Below are positions 45,599 to 56,485 of a DNA stretch of 64,000 nt, in pieces. Location: the NCBI RefSeq assembly GCF_026262505.1, contig NC_067203.1, positions 14,954,392 through 15,018,391 on the forward strand. The letters run 5' to 3'. The notes below the pieces were generated by a model. It did no database searches. It worked only from the letters and a program-made list of their open reading frames with translations, and was not told the DNA's origin. Both the position numbers and the translations under genes were made by a program. Position 1 is the first letter of the stretch. The number at the start of each line of letters is the position of its first letter. The DNA is from Trichomonas vaginalis G3 (lineage: Eukaryota > Parabasalia > Trichomonadida > Trichomonadidae).

Positions 45599-47619
45599 TA
45601 AAGGTAATCCCACGAAAAGTGACACCCTTCTTCTTTTTTCCTAGGGTTACTGATCGCTTCTTTTCTGCTCGTTATGGCAGAGATGAAAGAAATGATTGGT
45701 GGAGCCTAATTTATTACTCCAATTAGCAACTATCTTGTAGAGTATTCTTAGTTGTATTGTCAGTTATTCTCCAGCATTATGCAATTTAAAATCAACTTCG
45801 TTAATTTTAATTATATTGCAACTGTACTCCTATATGGAGATAACATCAAGATTGCACCTGCCAAAGCCCCATATTAAAAATCGAAATTTTGCATCTCGAA
45901 AATGCAACGACAGAATTCCTCGTAATTTTGAGTTCTTACGTCGCTTATGATATATATTCAAATAACTTGAATATAGAAAAAGTTACTAAAATTTGAGAAA
46001 ATTATTGCAATAAGAAAAAAAAAGTCGGCTTTTAGATATAAATTACTTATAAATTACGATTACCTCTATGATGAGTGCACAGTACCGAATATAATTGTTT
46101 GATATTTCTGATTTTAATTTTATACATTTTGATTGGAATAGTCATAACTCAAATATAGACAATAGTTACTACAATTATGCGAATATAGTGCGTTTCCATT
46201 CATCTATTTACTTGTTGTTGTTGAAATAAAAACTTTATTATTTTACTATCTTAAAATAAGAATTTTGTTATGGAAATAATATTTCCAACAGCAATCATGA
46301 CATTGAATCAACTATAGAATGAGTTTTTATCAAATATGATATCAAAATCAAAAATTAGATGTTTTTTATGAGTAAAAACGATTTCATTTGATGATTTGAT
46401 TAATTATACAATACTTTGATTTTCCAAATTTTTTTCAAAATTGATTTTTTGAAGAGAAAAATCAAATTTTTGATTTTCATTTTTGTATTTTTGAATTTTT
46501 TTTGGAATTTTGAGTTGATCAATTAAGCAGAATGAGTAATGCGAATGCTTTTTATATATCACAGAGTGATGAGTTAAAGGCGAATTTTAAAAAATTATTT
46601 TAAATCACAAATATCTTTCTTATTATCCTTTTTTCTAAAAAGAATAGTACTAAGCATTGATAAAGCATGATCTGTATTAGTAAAATACTTGAATGAAAAG
46701 TGTAAAAGTAAAGTTTTTATTCAATTTTATATTAGATCTAAACAAAAAACTGCATCATATTAATATTCTAGTCGAGAGATGAGATTTTGTTCGTTTTTGT
46801 TAGAATTCAGTATACATTGTAATCTTGAATTTTATATATTACTTGAAATTATTAACAAATGTGATGTTTTGCTTCGATTTATGATTAATTTTATTAAAGT
46901 ATCTCGACATGTATCTTGAACAAGATCGTTTCTTGAAGAACTCCAAGATTTTTAAGAGACTTCTTACGAAATTTGATAGATGATAAGAACCACCATTTAC
47001 GCAAAATGGTTTATTAGAATATAAAATAATTCTGTAGTGATCCATTTTCATTATACTATTTTCAGTCAAATCCTCAAAAGTAACAATTCAAATCTATTAT
47101 TTACCTGATAAACCGGATATTACATAATAAACTATAATCATGTAAGCTGGGAATAATATGGTTTTATTCAAAAGCTCCAATCATACTTAAATTTGAAATA
47201 CATATAATGAATATTGATATTTACTTATATTTGAAATTAAATTTGATATATAAATCATAACATGATAATTAATTGATAAAAATTATTGAAATTAAAACGT
47301 AATTCACAAATCTTTTTATTCTTTTAGTAACTTTTCAAACTAAGATCATATCATTCATATTTGGGACCTACTGATTCTGTTTATCTTATTTATTTTGAAA
47401 TCTGTCGTTTAGATCTTCGTGGGATCACCTTTATTCTTGTGTAAGCCCTCAAATTGATCAATCAAGAATTGTAATTTTGAGTCTTCGATTCAGTCTGTCT
47501 TGAATATTCAAAATTTTGTTGGTTTGAATGGTTCACAAAATTGAATTGGTAAAAAAGGTTTTAATTCACCTTTGACTAACATTTATGTTCATATATCATA
47601 ATCAGCATATGGTGTGTCT
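45599..47619. other. gene-free spacer between repeats
   Basis: About 2 kb of AT-rich sequence. CGAAAAGTGACACCC near 45605-45620 shares the AAAAGTGACA core of the element ends. No coding frame or full element recognised. Confidence 0.45.
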
Positions 47620-48874
47620 TGTAATAAACAGAAATTCATCAAAAGTGACGGCTCTCAATTTTTTGACATTTGTAAATTCTAAATTGAATGAGAAAAATGA
47701 AATAATACTAAGCATAATACAATATTCTAGATTTAATTATAATTAGGAAAAAGTTAGTTTTGAGAGTACTTTTCATAGGCATATAGAATGAAATCTTCTG
47801 AAAAATAATATCACATAAACTCATATTATTTTCTAATATATAACTATTTTATATAAAAATCAAATTCAATGATCTTAAAAGCGAAGGATAAACCTCAAAA
47901 TTTACGAATATAATGAGTGGGAATATAATGCTTATCTATCATAAAACCATATGAAATATCAATTTTTGCTTTACGCCTAATTTTTGACGACAATTAGCAA
48001 AAAATGTTAAATGTTAACACTCAGTCCATTTGAATATGAAAAATAAAATTGACTTTGATTAAATGTTTTTATTTATCATGCAATTCTTCTTGCGACCAAA
48101 GATTTGAATAAAAGTTCAAAAAATAAGATAGCTTAAAAAATAATATACGGTAGTGTTTACTAATAGATGAATAGTATATAAATTCTATTAAAATGGATTT
48201 GATCCAAAAAAATATAAAACCAAAAATAATTGTTATAATTTAAATGAAGAAGTAATTTAAAACAATTTTATTTATGATCAAATTTTATATATTTTTTTGG
48301 ATCAAATCCATTTTAATAGAATTTATATACTATTCATCTATTAGTAAACACTACCGTATATTATTTTTTAAGCTATCTTATTTTTTGAAATTTTAGTCAA
48401 ATCTTTGGTCGCAAGAAGAATTGCATGATAAATAAAAACATTTAATCAAAGTCAATTTTATTTTTCATATTCAAATGGACTGAGTGTTAACATTTAACAT
48501 TTTTTGCTAATTGTCGTCAAAAATTAGGCGTAAAGCAAAAATTGATATTTCATATGGTTTTATGATAGATAAGCATTATATTCCCACTCATTATATTCGT
48601 AAATTTTGAGGTTTATCCTTCGCTTTTAAGATCATTGAATTTGATTTTTATATAAAATAGTTATATATTAGAAAATAATATGAGTTTATGTGATATTATT
48701 TTTCAGAAGATTTTGTGTTCTTCTTCAAAATTTTATTTTTTTATTAAAAAGAATCTTTACAAAATATACATTTACTTTAATTAATATTTAAAAACGTGCT
48801 CTATCAAAAGTTCCAAAAATTCAATATTTTAGCTTTTCTGAGGTGTCACTTTTGATGAATTTCTGTTTACAACA
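47620..48874. mobile_element. hairpin MITE, long form (1255 bp)
   Basis: Same terminal repeats as the 633-bp element (TGTAATAAACAGAAATTCAT at the left; TTTCTGTTTACAACA at the right). The interior is a giant inverted repeat: about 430-bp arms at 47791-48218 and 48277-48713, near-perfect, around a loop of about 60 bp. Outside the arms, about 140 bp on each side are unique. No 8-bp direct repeat flanks it (GTGTGTCT left, ATATTATA right). No frame of interest. A transcript through it would be a long double-stranded RNA. Confidence 0.8.
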
Positions 48875-48950
48875 ATATTATATTCAAGAATGCGAACTTT
48901 GAAAAATTTTCAATATTGACTTCACATTTTTTTCCACTTCATTTTTCATG

Positions 48951-48958
48951 TCACTTTT
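48951..48958 (+). promoter_or_regulatory. initiator-like motif (Inr)
   Basis: TCACTTTT lies 5 bases before the ATG at 48964; preceded by TG it gives TGTCACTTTT-like sequence as seen at the ends of the nearby elements. Confidence 0.5.
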
Positions 48959-48963
48959 ATTTA

Positions 48964-49299
48964 ATGAAGAAAAACATTGGAGAAATAGAGCATGAAAAAA
49001 TCTTATTACATGCAATGGAAAATGAAAATTTCCAATATGCAGAGTGTGAAGCTTTCACATGGATAAAAACATATTTTGGCGGAAATATAACACATCCATA
49101 TTTGCAAAATATATGTAGAGGATTGTCAGAAAGATATGATATTCCAATTGGGAGAGAGTATTATAGGAGAAAAGAGACATGCTGGTATTGGTTGCATAAA
49201 AATTTCGAAATTATAAAGAGAAAATTAACAGTCAAAATTAAGATCATTTTTGAAAATGGAGAGATCATAATTCCACCATTCACTTGTTCAGAGCAGTAA
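48964..49299 (+). CDS. small protein, unknown (possible DNA-binding fold)
   Basis: 111 residues from the ATG at 48964 (MKKNIGEIEHEKILLHAMEN); the frame is open upstream but has no earlier ATG, and an initiator-like TCACTTTT fixes this start. Helical, Trp/Tyr/Cys-containing core (EAFTWIKTYFGGNITHPYLQ, ETCWYWLHKNFEIIKRKL) and a beta-prone, basic end (TVKIKIIFENGEIIIPPF). A winged-helix or similar small DNA-binding fold is possible, but nothing diagnostic is visible. It starts 89 bp after the right end of the long hairpin MITE. Confidence 0.55.
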   Translation: MKKNIGEIEHEKILLHAMENENFQYAECEAFTWIKTYFGGNITHPYLQNICRGLSERYDIPIGREYYRRKETCWYWLHKNFEIIKRKLTVKIKIIFENGEIIIPPFTCSEQ

Positions 49300-50073
49300 C
49301 ATTTTTTTTGTTTTATTTTAAACATTTTTCAGCCTTCAATTCAAATATTTTTTTAGTACAATTCTCTCAATTTTCTAAGGGAGCTTTAGTTGTGGATAAT
49401 TATTCCATGAAAATGATATTAATTTCTTTTGATTCTATCGGCTCTCAGAGAATACCGACACAAAAAGATAATATATAAATTAGGAACATTTAGGACATAT
49501 TCCAAAAAAATTTTGATGATTAAAAAAAAAAGTTTATTAGATCCTACCATAAAACATGTACACACTCAAACAATACCATACTTTCATCAACTGAGACTCA
49601 ATTTTCATAAAATATAAATAATTTTTACAAATCTTGATGAGATATTATCTCAATGGCAAACGCAAAACTCTTTATACAATCATATTCACTATTTCTAATC
49701 TATACGTACAGTATCTTTTGAAATGTTTATAAACCTCAAAGAATTCTAAGATAAGATTCGCTCTCTGTTAATGAACATTCATTCTTTGATAAAACATATA
49801 TAATCAATACACTATGAAAACTTCATAGAAAACATAAAATATTTTCAGCATTTTGGCTCTTCTTGAATATATAGTCTGGTTGTTGAGTTTGTTGCTTTGT
49901 ATCTTATTCATACAGACGTAATATACATATTGTTGTTTTTGAAAAATTTGATGAATGTTGAGTTCGGCCAAATTCTTGGATTTTTAGATCATTCACATTA
50001 TACATATTTCAATACACCATTTATCTCAACATTTTGACAATTTGAATCAAAATTTTGTCAAATTGACAAAGTT
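49300..50073. other. intergenic, nothing recognised
   Basis: AT-rich spacer; no frame, repeat or structure recognised. Confidence 0.5.
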
Positions 50074-50080
50074 TCATATT
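50074..50080 (+). promoter_or_regulatory. initiator-like motif (Inr)
   Basis: TCATATT lies 4 bases before the ATG at 50085 and fits the trichomonad initiator. Confidence 0.5.
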
Positions 50081-50084
50081 TTTT

Positions 50085-52586
50085 ATGACTCTTTACTTCC
50101 CTTCTAGGACTGAGTATCCTAAATCGTGTTCATTATGCTGTTGTAAGAGTCATATTGCTATTTGTATCGATAATTCGCTTCTAATTTACAAGATAACTAA
50201 CGATTCGTTTTCATTTGATTTTTCTGTAGATTTACCTGTTAAAGATGCACCTAATCTTAGTTTCAATGATACAAACTATTCAGAAACGCTATATTTAATA
50301 GCATATTCCAAAAATTCGATGACAATAATCAGTATAGATGACAAAAAAGTACTGTCCACATTCATTTCCAACTGTGTTCACCTTGTTTGGGACATACTAC
50401 AGCTGGCTTCGATGTTCACTTGTTCAGATGACAACGTTATTCAGCACGCAAGTATCGATTTTGGCCCAAACAATCAAGTAAACCTCGGAATAGACTGGTC
50501 ATGTCAATTTAATGACGTAATTACGAAACTTGTCGTACCAAATAGCTCTCCAAACACATTATTTGTACTAACAAATGAAGGATCGATTCATTTTTACGGC
50601 CGATCAGCGAATTACAAATATTTTCGATCCATACGTGAAATAAACTTCCAAATAGAAGGTGAGAAAGTCATAGACATCGCTGATTCTTTCTCAGATTTTT
50701 TAATTTTAATGACAGAGCATATGATTTGTTTTTATCATACTTTGAAGTTCAAAATATCATCAGTAATAACTACATCATTGAAATTTACTTCATTTACCCG
50801 TTTAATTACGATTCCGAAATATCCTTTCAAATTTTTCACTTTAACTAAGCACAAAACATTGATTCAATGGTGTTTTGACTTTGAAACAGGATCCTTCAAA
50901 ATAATACCCAATCCTTACAAGTTTATGACCAAAAACACGGAAATGGTGAATACTTTATCAATTTCTGAGAATGGGTTCTATTATTTATCGGATAAATTAC
51001 GTATTATTAACTTATCTGTCGAAACTACTGATATAATGGTCCAAAAAAGCTTCGACATCCCAATAATAAGTTATCCGAAATTAATTTCAGCGATAGGAAA
51101 CAATATTGCGTTTATTAATTATGCCAGGCAGCTTTGTATCACGAATAATGGTAAAGTGAATACAATAATTAACTCTGAAGGTCCAATAATTGGATTAGCT
51201 TTTCCATCTCCTTCTTTGATCATGTATATCACTGAAAACGAGTTCTATTCGTTAAGTATCAAGCCACCAATGTACAAGAACTTGATTTTGACCAGTAGTT
51301 TCATCGACCAAACAAAATCAATAAATTTCCAAGACATGAAAGAGTCAGGAGGCATCGTAGCTGTGAGGATTGGACAGAACAGAATATTCGTAATCAACTC
51401 AAAGGACCAGAAACAGACAGAATTGTACTTTTTCGAAAATTTAGTTGATTATTACATAACAGAGATGAAAGAACCTTCATTTGTTCTTACTGTTGGTCTG
51501 AAAGGAAAGAATACAATCATTCTCGATCCGAATCATAACGTTCTCAGCGATAATAAAGTAGATTTTTCCGAAATCTCAACAACTGTTAAGATAAATGACG
51601 AAATAATGTTACTTAAGAAGAATGGAACACTTGTTACCACCACAGATCTCATGAAAATGATGACTTTCCCTATACATCAGTCAGCTATTTATCATAATAC
51701 GAGTAGCACCATTTGTATCTCTAATTCGACCAACATTTATGTGTTCTCAGTCAAAGGAGAGGCTCCCCGTGAGACACATTCCTTCAACGACAACGAAATC
51801 AACTTGATATCATTTGATGGCTACACAATAACATATTTGAACAAGGCAAAGTCAGTGAAACAAGTCATGTTGTCGATAAGAAGTGGTTCTATGACGAATA
51901 TCCACGAAAAACCACAAAATAATTTCCCAACCACTTATTTTTCGAATCCAGAAGTGATGAAGAATGCATTAATAGCATCAGCATATATCATGGAGAAAGG
52001 GGATCAGCCTCCCGATGATGTCAGTGAAATTAAATTTTTCTTTGATATCAAACAAAGGCCAATTACATTGTTAAAGGGTGAAAACACGTCTAGATTATAT
52101 AGAGGAGCATTTATGTCTCTTAAAGGTGTTGAAATTGATGACGATATGCGTTTGCAGTTTGAAGAATGTTGTAATTCATGGACAAAATCTAGTCGATTCA
52201 TCAATTCCGCTGTTATGCAACATTTCCTTGGTGATGAGAAGTCCGCTGCACAATCATTGATCGAAATGAAACAATACGAGTTAGCCGCATCATATTCCTT
52301 CGAACACTCTTTTTATGATATTGCTAAGATGGCCGCAGCACACTACGCATTCCAGCGTGCATCTAAAGGTATGTCTGTTGAAGCTGCATCAGTTCTTATG
52401 ACATTTGACGAATATCATGCTGCATGCCACATTTTGTACAATTCACAGTACTTTGAGAAGATGAAAGCATGTGCTCTTATTGGTATCGAGAAAGGCAAAC
52501 TTACCGAATGCAAATTTGGCAAAGACTTGACTATTGTTGACCTTGTTCCTATTGACGAAATCTTAAGAATTTCAAATCTTCATTAA
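50085..52586 (+). CDS. WD40-type propeller plus alpha-solenoid protein, trafficking-type
   Basis: 833 residues, ATG at 50085 after an initiator-like motif. Residues 1 to about 600 are beta-rich, with repeats in the style of divergent WD40 propellers (SHIAICIDNSLLIYKI, NTLFVLTNEGSIHFYG, IMLLKKNGTLVTTTDL). From about 620 on the protein is helical (FINSAVMQHFLGDEKSAAQS, FEHSFYDIAKMAAAHYAF) and ends RISNLH. Propeller plus solenoid is the layout of coat, tether and IFT-type proteins. WDR11 and VPS16 are candidates by length and style, but neither is proven. The last 60 codons are copied at 54588-54772. Confidence 0.6.
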   Translation: MTLYFPSRTEYPKSCSLCCCKSHIAICIDNSLLIYKITNDSFSFDFSVDLPVKDAPNLSFNDTNYSETLYLIAYSKNSMTIISIDDKKVLSTFISNCVHLVWDILQLASMFTCSDDNVIQHASIDFGPNNQVNLGIDWSCQFNDVITKLVVPNSSPNTLFVLTNEGSIHFYGRSANYKYFRSIREINFQIEGEKVIDIADSFSDFLILMTEHMICFYHTLKFKISSVITTSLKFTSFTRLITIPKYPFKFFTLTKHKTLIQWCFDFETGSFKIIPNPYKFMTKNTEMVNTLSISENGFYYLSDKLRIINLSVETTDIMVQKSFDIPIISYPKLISAIGNNIAFINYARQLCITNNGKVNTIINSEGPIIGLAFPSPSLIMYITENEFYSLSIKPPMYKNLILTSSFIDQTKSINFQDMKESGGIVAVRIGQNRIFVINSKDQKQTELYFFENLVDYYITEMKEPSFVLTVGLKGKNTIILDPNHNVLSDNKVDFSEISTTVKINDEIMLLKKNGTLVTTTDLMKMMTFPIHQSAIYHNTSSTICISNSTNIYVFSVKGEAPRETHSFNDNEINLISFDGYTITYLNKAKSVKQVMLSIRSGSMTNIHEKPQNNFPTTYFSNPEVMKNALIASAYIMEKGDQPPDDVSEIKFFFDIKQRPITLLKGENTSRLYRGAFMSLKGVEIDDDMRLQFEECCNSWTKSSRFINSAVMQHFLGDEKSAAQSLIEMKQYELAASYSFEHSFYDIAKMAAAHYAFQRASKGMSVEAASVLMTFDEYHAACHILYNSQYFEKMKACALIGIEKGKLTECKFGKDLTIVDLVPIDEILRISNLH

Positions 52587-53532
52587 ATTCTATATTTTAT
52601 TTTAAATCTTATTGTTGTAATTGTAATTGCAAAAAAGCATATTCTTAATACTTTCATTAATAACAACATACACTCTTCTTTTTATTAACCTCACTAGACA
52701 ATATAGTTATTTATAATACATTAATTTTTTTTTATTTTCAGTGAAATGAAAATTATTTAATTTACTCTTTGTATCCCATAAATATCATATTTTCAGATTT
52801 AGTTAGAGTTCAAAATGAATTATTATGGGGAGTAAATAGGATGATTCAATGGGAAAATCGCTTGCTAATGCTATATCAAACTATTCATTAGATTTTATAC
52901 TTCTATAGTATCAAATTAGTCAAAACATACAAATTGAACAGGGAAAATACACTTTAAAGCATAGCTTGCTGCAATTTCTTGTTCTTATTAACAATAAAAA
53001 GTTTCTCAAGTACGATAATTTTTGAATACAATTACTGTCCCTTATTATAGAATCTTCCTAAACTATTGAAAATTGCCCATTTCACCCATGACAATAAATA
53101 TGAATTTAATCCAACATAATACCCTCAGAAGATGTCATCTATTTCTATTAACCCTCATAATAGAAAATATTAGAGCATATGCTTATATTATTTTATATCT
53201 AATGTAACTAGATTATTTTTATTTTTCAAATTAATTTATATTATGCATAAAATAATCGGTCGCTAGGAAAATTTTATCGTTTGCGATTCAAACAGGAATT
53301 TCAATTGTAGACAAAATTGAATGGCGAGTAACCAATCTAAATACCTAGAGTTCTTTGCATGATTGTTCCATCGATTCACGCCAGCATTACATTAATACCA
53401 CAATAATTCAACAAAAATTCCAGCGTTCTTCCAACTTCAAACTTTCTAATATAAAACGCATACAGAAAAATTGTTCTTATCAGATGAATAAATCCATTAA
53501 CTCATCAATTCATATAGCTTGCAGAAATAGAT
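52587..53532. other. intergenic with unused upstream frame
   Basis: AT-rich. Its last 200 bp align with the upstream region of the paralogue at 55034 (from GATTCACGCC on). A frame ending FEKCKRVQLG overlaps the gene start in another phase and is echoed before the paralogue. Confidence 0.5.
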
Positions 53533-54528
53533 TTGAAAAATGCAAGAGAGTTCAGCTGGGATGAATATTTCAGCATTCCAGATAAATACGATAAGATTAA
53601 AAATGGAACGTCATTATTTGATACTTCCAGTCTTTACAATTATTACATTTATCTTTGCATATTTAAAGAATGCAAAGAAACAGGTGCACTTCACATTGAA
53701 AGAAATAACGAAATCTACACATTACTTGAAGAAACAATATTTAATAATTGTAGTTCCATCTTATCTAGTGGAACTGTTTTTTATCTTTGCCAGGAAGAAG
53801 GACAATTTGTCCAACATAAAACTTGTTATTATAAATCAATCACAGAAACAGGCCGTCTGGCATTTACTCAAATTGTAAATTATTCTCCATCTCATAAAAA
53901 CTATGCAATCGAAGTTTCAGTTTTTGAATGCGGTGAGAATGAAGAAAATGGATTCATGACATTTATTGTTGGAAATGGTGATATCCATTTTGAGAACAAT
54001 AACATCACAAACAACAAATGCAGACGGTGTTCATCAGTAATTATTCAACTTGATGGGAGCACAGGTACATGTAATTTCTCAAATTTCAGAGATAACAATC
54101 AAACTGAAAGTTGGTCATTAGTATTTCTCAAAAGTGATCCAAATTCATTAACTCAAACAATTTCTTATTGCAATATTATTGGCAATAAATGTAAAATCGA
54201 CGACGAACAAGTTCTATTTTATTGTCAATTAAATGTTAATGTTGATCACTGCATATTTTTAAATAACACTGCAGTAATTATGTTTGAGCACGATGTTGAA
54301 AGCTACACTTTGACTATTTCAGAATCATATATTGAATCAAATTCAACAACAGGAGAAGGATCTATTACATTTAATAATCTAGTACAAAATTACGATTTTA
54401 ATACTTTTACATATTATTTGACAGAAAATTGCATCATAAATTCAGAAAAATTAATGTCACTAAAAGTATCATACCTTTCTAAATTTTCAAAAACAGCGAC
54501 AGCAGGATTACTTCCATCTAAAAAGTAA
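53533..54528 (+). CDS. beta-helix-type surface protein, paralogue A
   Basis: 331 codons. Repeating short strands with Asn/Cys ladders (CKETGALHIERNNEIYTLLE, VSVFECGENEENGFMTF, VGNGDIHFENNNITNNKCRR, GTCNFSNFRDNNQTESW, DHCIFLNNTA) indicate a right-handed beta-helix. The C-terminus is SKFSKTATAGLLPSKK, with no membrane helix. The frame opens at TTG with a stop a few codons upstream and no ATG. An overlapping frame in another phase (SSIHIACRNRFEKCKRVQLG) looks like the natural N-terminal continuation, so an old frameshift at the start is likely. Paralogue of 55034-56032. Confidence 0.6.
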   Translation: MKNAREFSWDEYFSIPDKYDKIKNGTSLFDTSSLYNYYIYLCIFKECKETGALHIERNNEIYTLLEETIFNNCSSILSSGTVFYLCQEEGQFVQHKTCYYKSITETGRLAFTQIVNYSPSHKNYAIEVSVFECGENEENGFMTFIVGNGDIHFENNNITNNKCRRCSSVIIQLDGSTGTCNFSNFRDNNQTESWSLVFLKSDPNSLTQTISYCNIIGNKCKIDDEQVLFYCQLNVNVDHCIFLNNTAVIMFEHDVESYTLTISESYIESNSTTGEGSITFNNLVQNYDFNTFTYYLTENCIINSEKLMSLKVSYLSKFSKTATAGLLPSKK

Positions 54529-54587
54529 CAAGTAATTCAAAAACTCAAATGTATAAATTGCTAAAATAGTGTGTGTAAGAATAAATT

Positions 54588-54772
54588 ATTTGACGAATAT
54601 CATGCAGCATGCCACATTTTGTACAATTCACAGTAATTTGAGAAGATGAAAGCATGTGCTCTTATTGGTATCGAGAAAGGTAAACTTACCGAATGCAAAT
54701 TTGGCAAAGACTTGACTATTGTTGACCTAGTTCCTATTGACGAAATCTTAAGAATTTCAAATCTTCATTAAA
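54588..54772 (+). pseudogene. duplicated 3' tail of the 50085 gene
   Basis: About 185 bp repeat the last 60 codons and stop codon of the propeller-solenoid gene (FDEYHAACHILYNSQ to EILRISNLH) with only about four base differences. One difference creates an in-frame stop (CAGTAATTTGAG for CAGTACTTTGAG). Part of the 3' flank is copied too. It lies between the two beta-helix paralogues, as expected if tail and downstream gene were duplicated together. Confidence 0.85.
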
Positions 54773-55033
54773 TTCTATTTTTATTTATTTTTATTTTATT
54801 TTTATTGTTGTAATTATAGATTAAGATTATTTTTTAGCCAGGTCATATATAACAAATATTTTCTGCTATAAAATTGATTCACGCCCGTAAATTATTTTTA
54901 CCATAAAAATTCTACTTAGCTCCCAGAAATCTTCCAACATTGAACCTTGCGATAAAATGAGAAGAGAAGAATTATCGCTATCAGATAGATAGGTACACTA
55001 ACTCGTCTATTCAAGTAGTTTCTTACATCAAAT

Positions 55034-56032
55034 TTGAAAAATGCAAGAAAGTTCAGCTGGAATGAATATTTCAACATTCAAGATAAATACGATAAGATAC
55101 GAAATGGAACCACATTAATTGATAGTTCCAATGATTTCAATTATTATATTTTTCTTTGCTTGTTTGAAGAATGCAAAGAAACAGGTGCAATTTACATTAA
55201 TCGAACTAACGAAATCTGTACATTAATTGAAGAAACAGCATTTAATAACTGCAGTTCCACCTCAGAAAATGGCGGTGGATCCGTCTACTATTTCTGCGAA
55301 CAAGCAGGACAATTTGTCCAACATCGAACTTGTTATTATAAATCAATAACAGAAAGTACTAGCATGGCATTTGCTCAAGTTGTCAAACCTTCTTTTTCCA
55401 ATAAAAACTATGCAATTAAAGTTTCAGTATTTAAATGCGGCGAAAATGAAGGAAAAGAAATCGGGACATTTAGTGTTGGATATGGCGATGTCGGTTTTGA
55501 GAATAACAATATCACAAATAACAAATGCATCGAATGTTCATCACTAATTATCCAACTTGATGGAAGTTCAGGTACATGTAATTTCTCAAATTTCAGAGAA
55601 AATAACCAAACTGATAGGAATTCAATCGTATTTTTCACTTTTGGTCACCGCTCATTAAATCAAACATTTTCTTATTGCAATGTTATTGGAAATAAATGCG
55701 GAACAGACAATCACCAAGTTCTATTTTATAGTTGTTACACAACCAATGTTGATCACTGCATATTTTTAAATAACACTGCACAGTACATGTTTGGCCAATA
55801 TTTTGAAGTTGACATTTTGACTATTTCAGAATCATATGTTGAATCAAATTCAACTACAGGATTTGGAACCGTTACATTTAAAAATCTAAAAGATACTTAC
55901 GATTTTAATACTTTTACTGATTTTTTCAAAGGAAAATGCATGATAGATCCAAATTTAATTTCAACTAATTTATCATTTTCTTCTAAAATTTCGAAAACCA
56001 CAACGGTAGGATTATTTTCATCAAAAAAGTAA
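55034..56032 (+). CDS. beta-helix-type surface protein, paralogue B
   Basis: 332 codons, same length and motifs as paralogue A (NARKFSWNEYFNIQDKYDKI, QAGQFVQHRTCYYKSITES, GTCNFSNFRENNQTDR, DHCIFLNNTAQYMF) and the same C-terminal ending (FSSKK). By eye about three quarters of residues are shared. Here too the frame opens at TTG without an ATG, and the phase-shifted upstream frame (KFEKCKKVQLE) is present. If the natural start has been lost, it was lost before the duplication. Confidence 0.6.
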   Translation: MKNARKFSWNEYFNIQDKYDKIRNGTTLIDSSNDFNYYIFLCLFEECKETGAIYINRTNEICTLIEETAFNNCSSTSENGGGSVYYFCEQAGQFVQHRTCYYKSITESTSMAFAQVVKPSFSNKNYAIKVSVFKCGENEGKEIGTFSVGYGDVGFENNNITNNKCIECSSLIIQLDGSSGTCNFSNFRENNQTDRNSIVFFTFGHRSLNQTFSYCNVIGNKCGTDNHQVLFYSCYTTNVDHCIFLNNTAQYMFGQYFEVDILTISESYVESNSTTGFGTVTFKNLKDTYDFNTFTDFFKGKCMIDPNLISTNLSFSSKISKTTTVGLFSSKK

Positions 56033-56485
56033 AGATTAATTCTTAGTTTCTTTAAGACTGCTATCAAATAGTGCTGGAATTGGGAACAATCTTTTGCATG
56101 CATTTTTATCAGGGTAATTAAAATGAACTAATGTGAAGGATATCAGGAGAGCATTTTTATCCCTTATATGAAGTAATTCTCCGAAAGTTATACCAAATGC
56201 ATAATTCCTGGAACCAAATAGCACTTGCATCACCTACAATTTCGAACTTTATTTCTTGAATATTGATATTTGTCCCAAAATAGAAGTTTGTAGAATTAAA
56301 TATTAATATATATATATATATATTTAGGGACTTCAATCAGTACACAGTTGTATTGTATACTGACAAAAATCGACAAAATCAAACATAAAAAAACATAAAT
56401 AAACTTGAAATAATATTCTTTGCGTGTAAACCTTTCAATTCCATATATATTCTTAGAAGAATATGATATCAGGTTTAATTATTCA
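56033..56485. other. intergenic with (TA)n run
   Basis: Spacer between convergent genes. It holds a short (TA)n microsatellite at about 56306-56322 and no gene. Confidence 0.5.

Noticed and set aside
50085-52586. Naming the propeller-solenoid protein VPS16 or WDR11
   Set aside because: Architecture and length fit both, but no diagnostic block was recognised, so no symbol was given.
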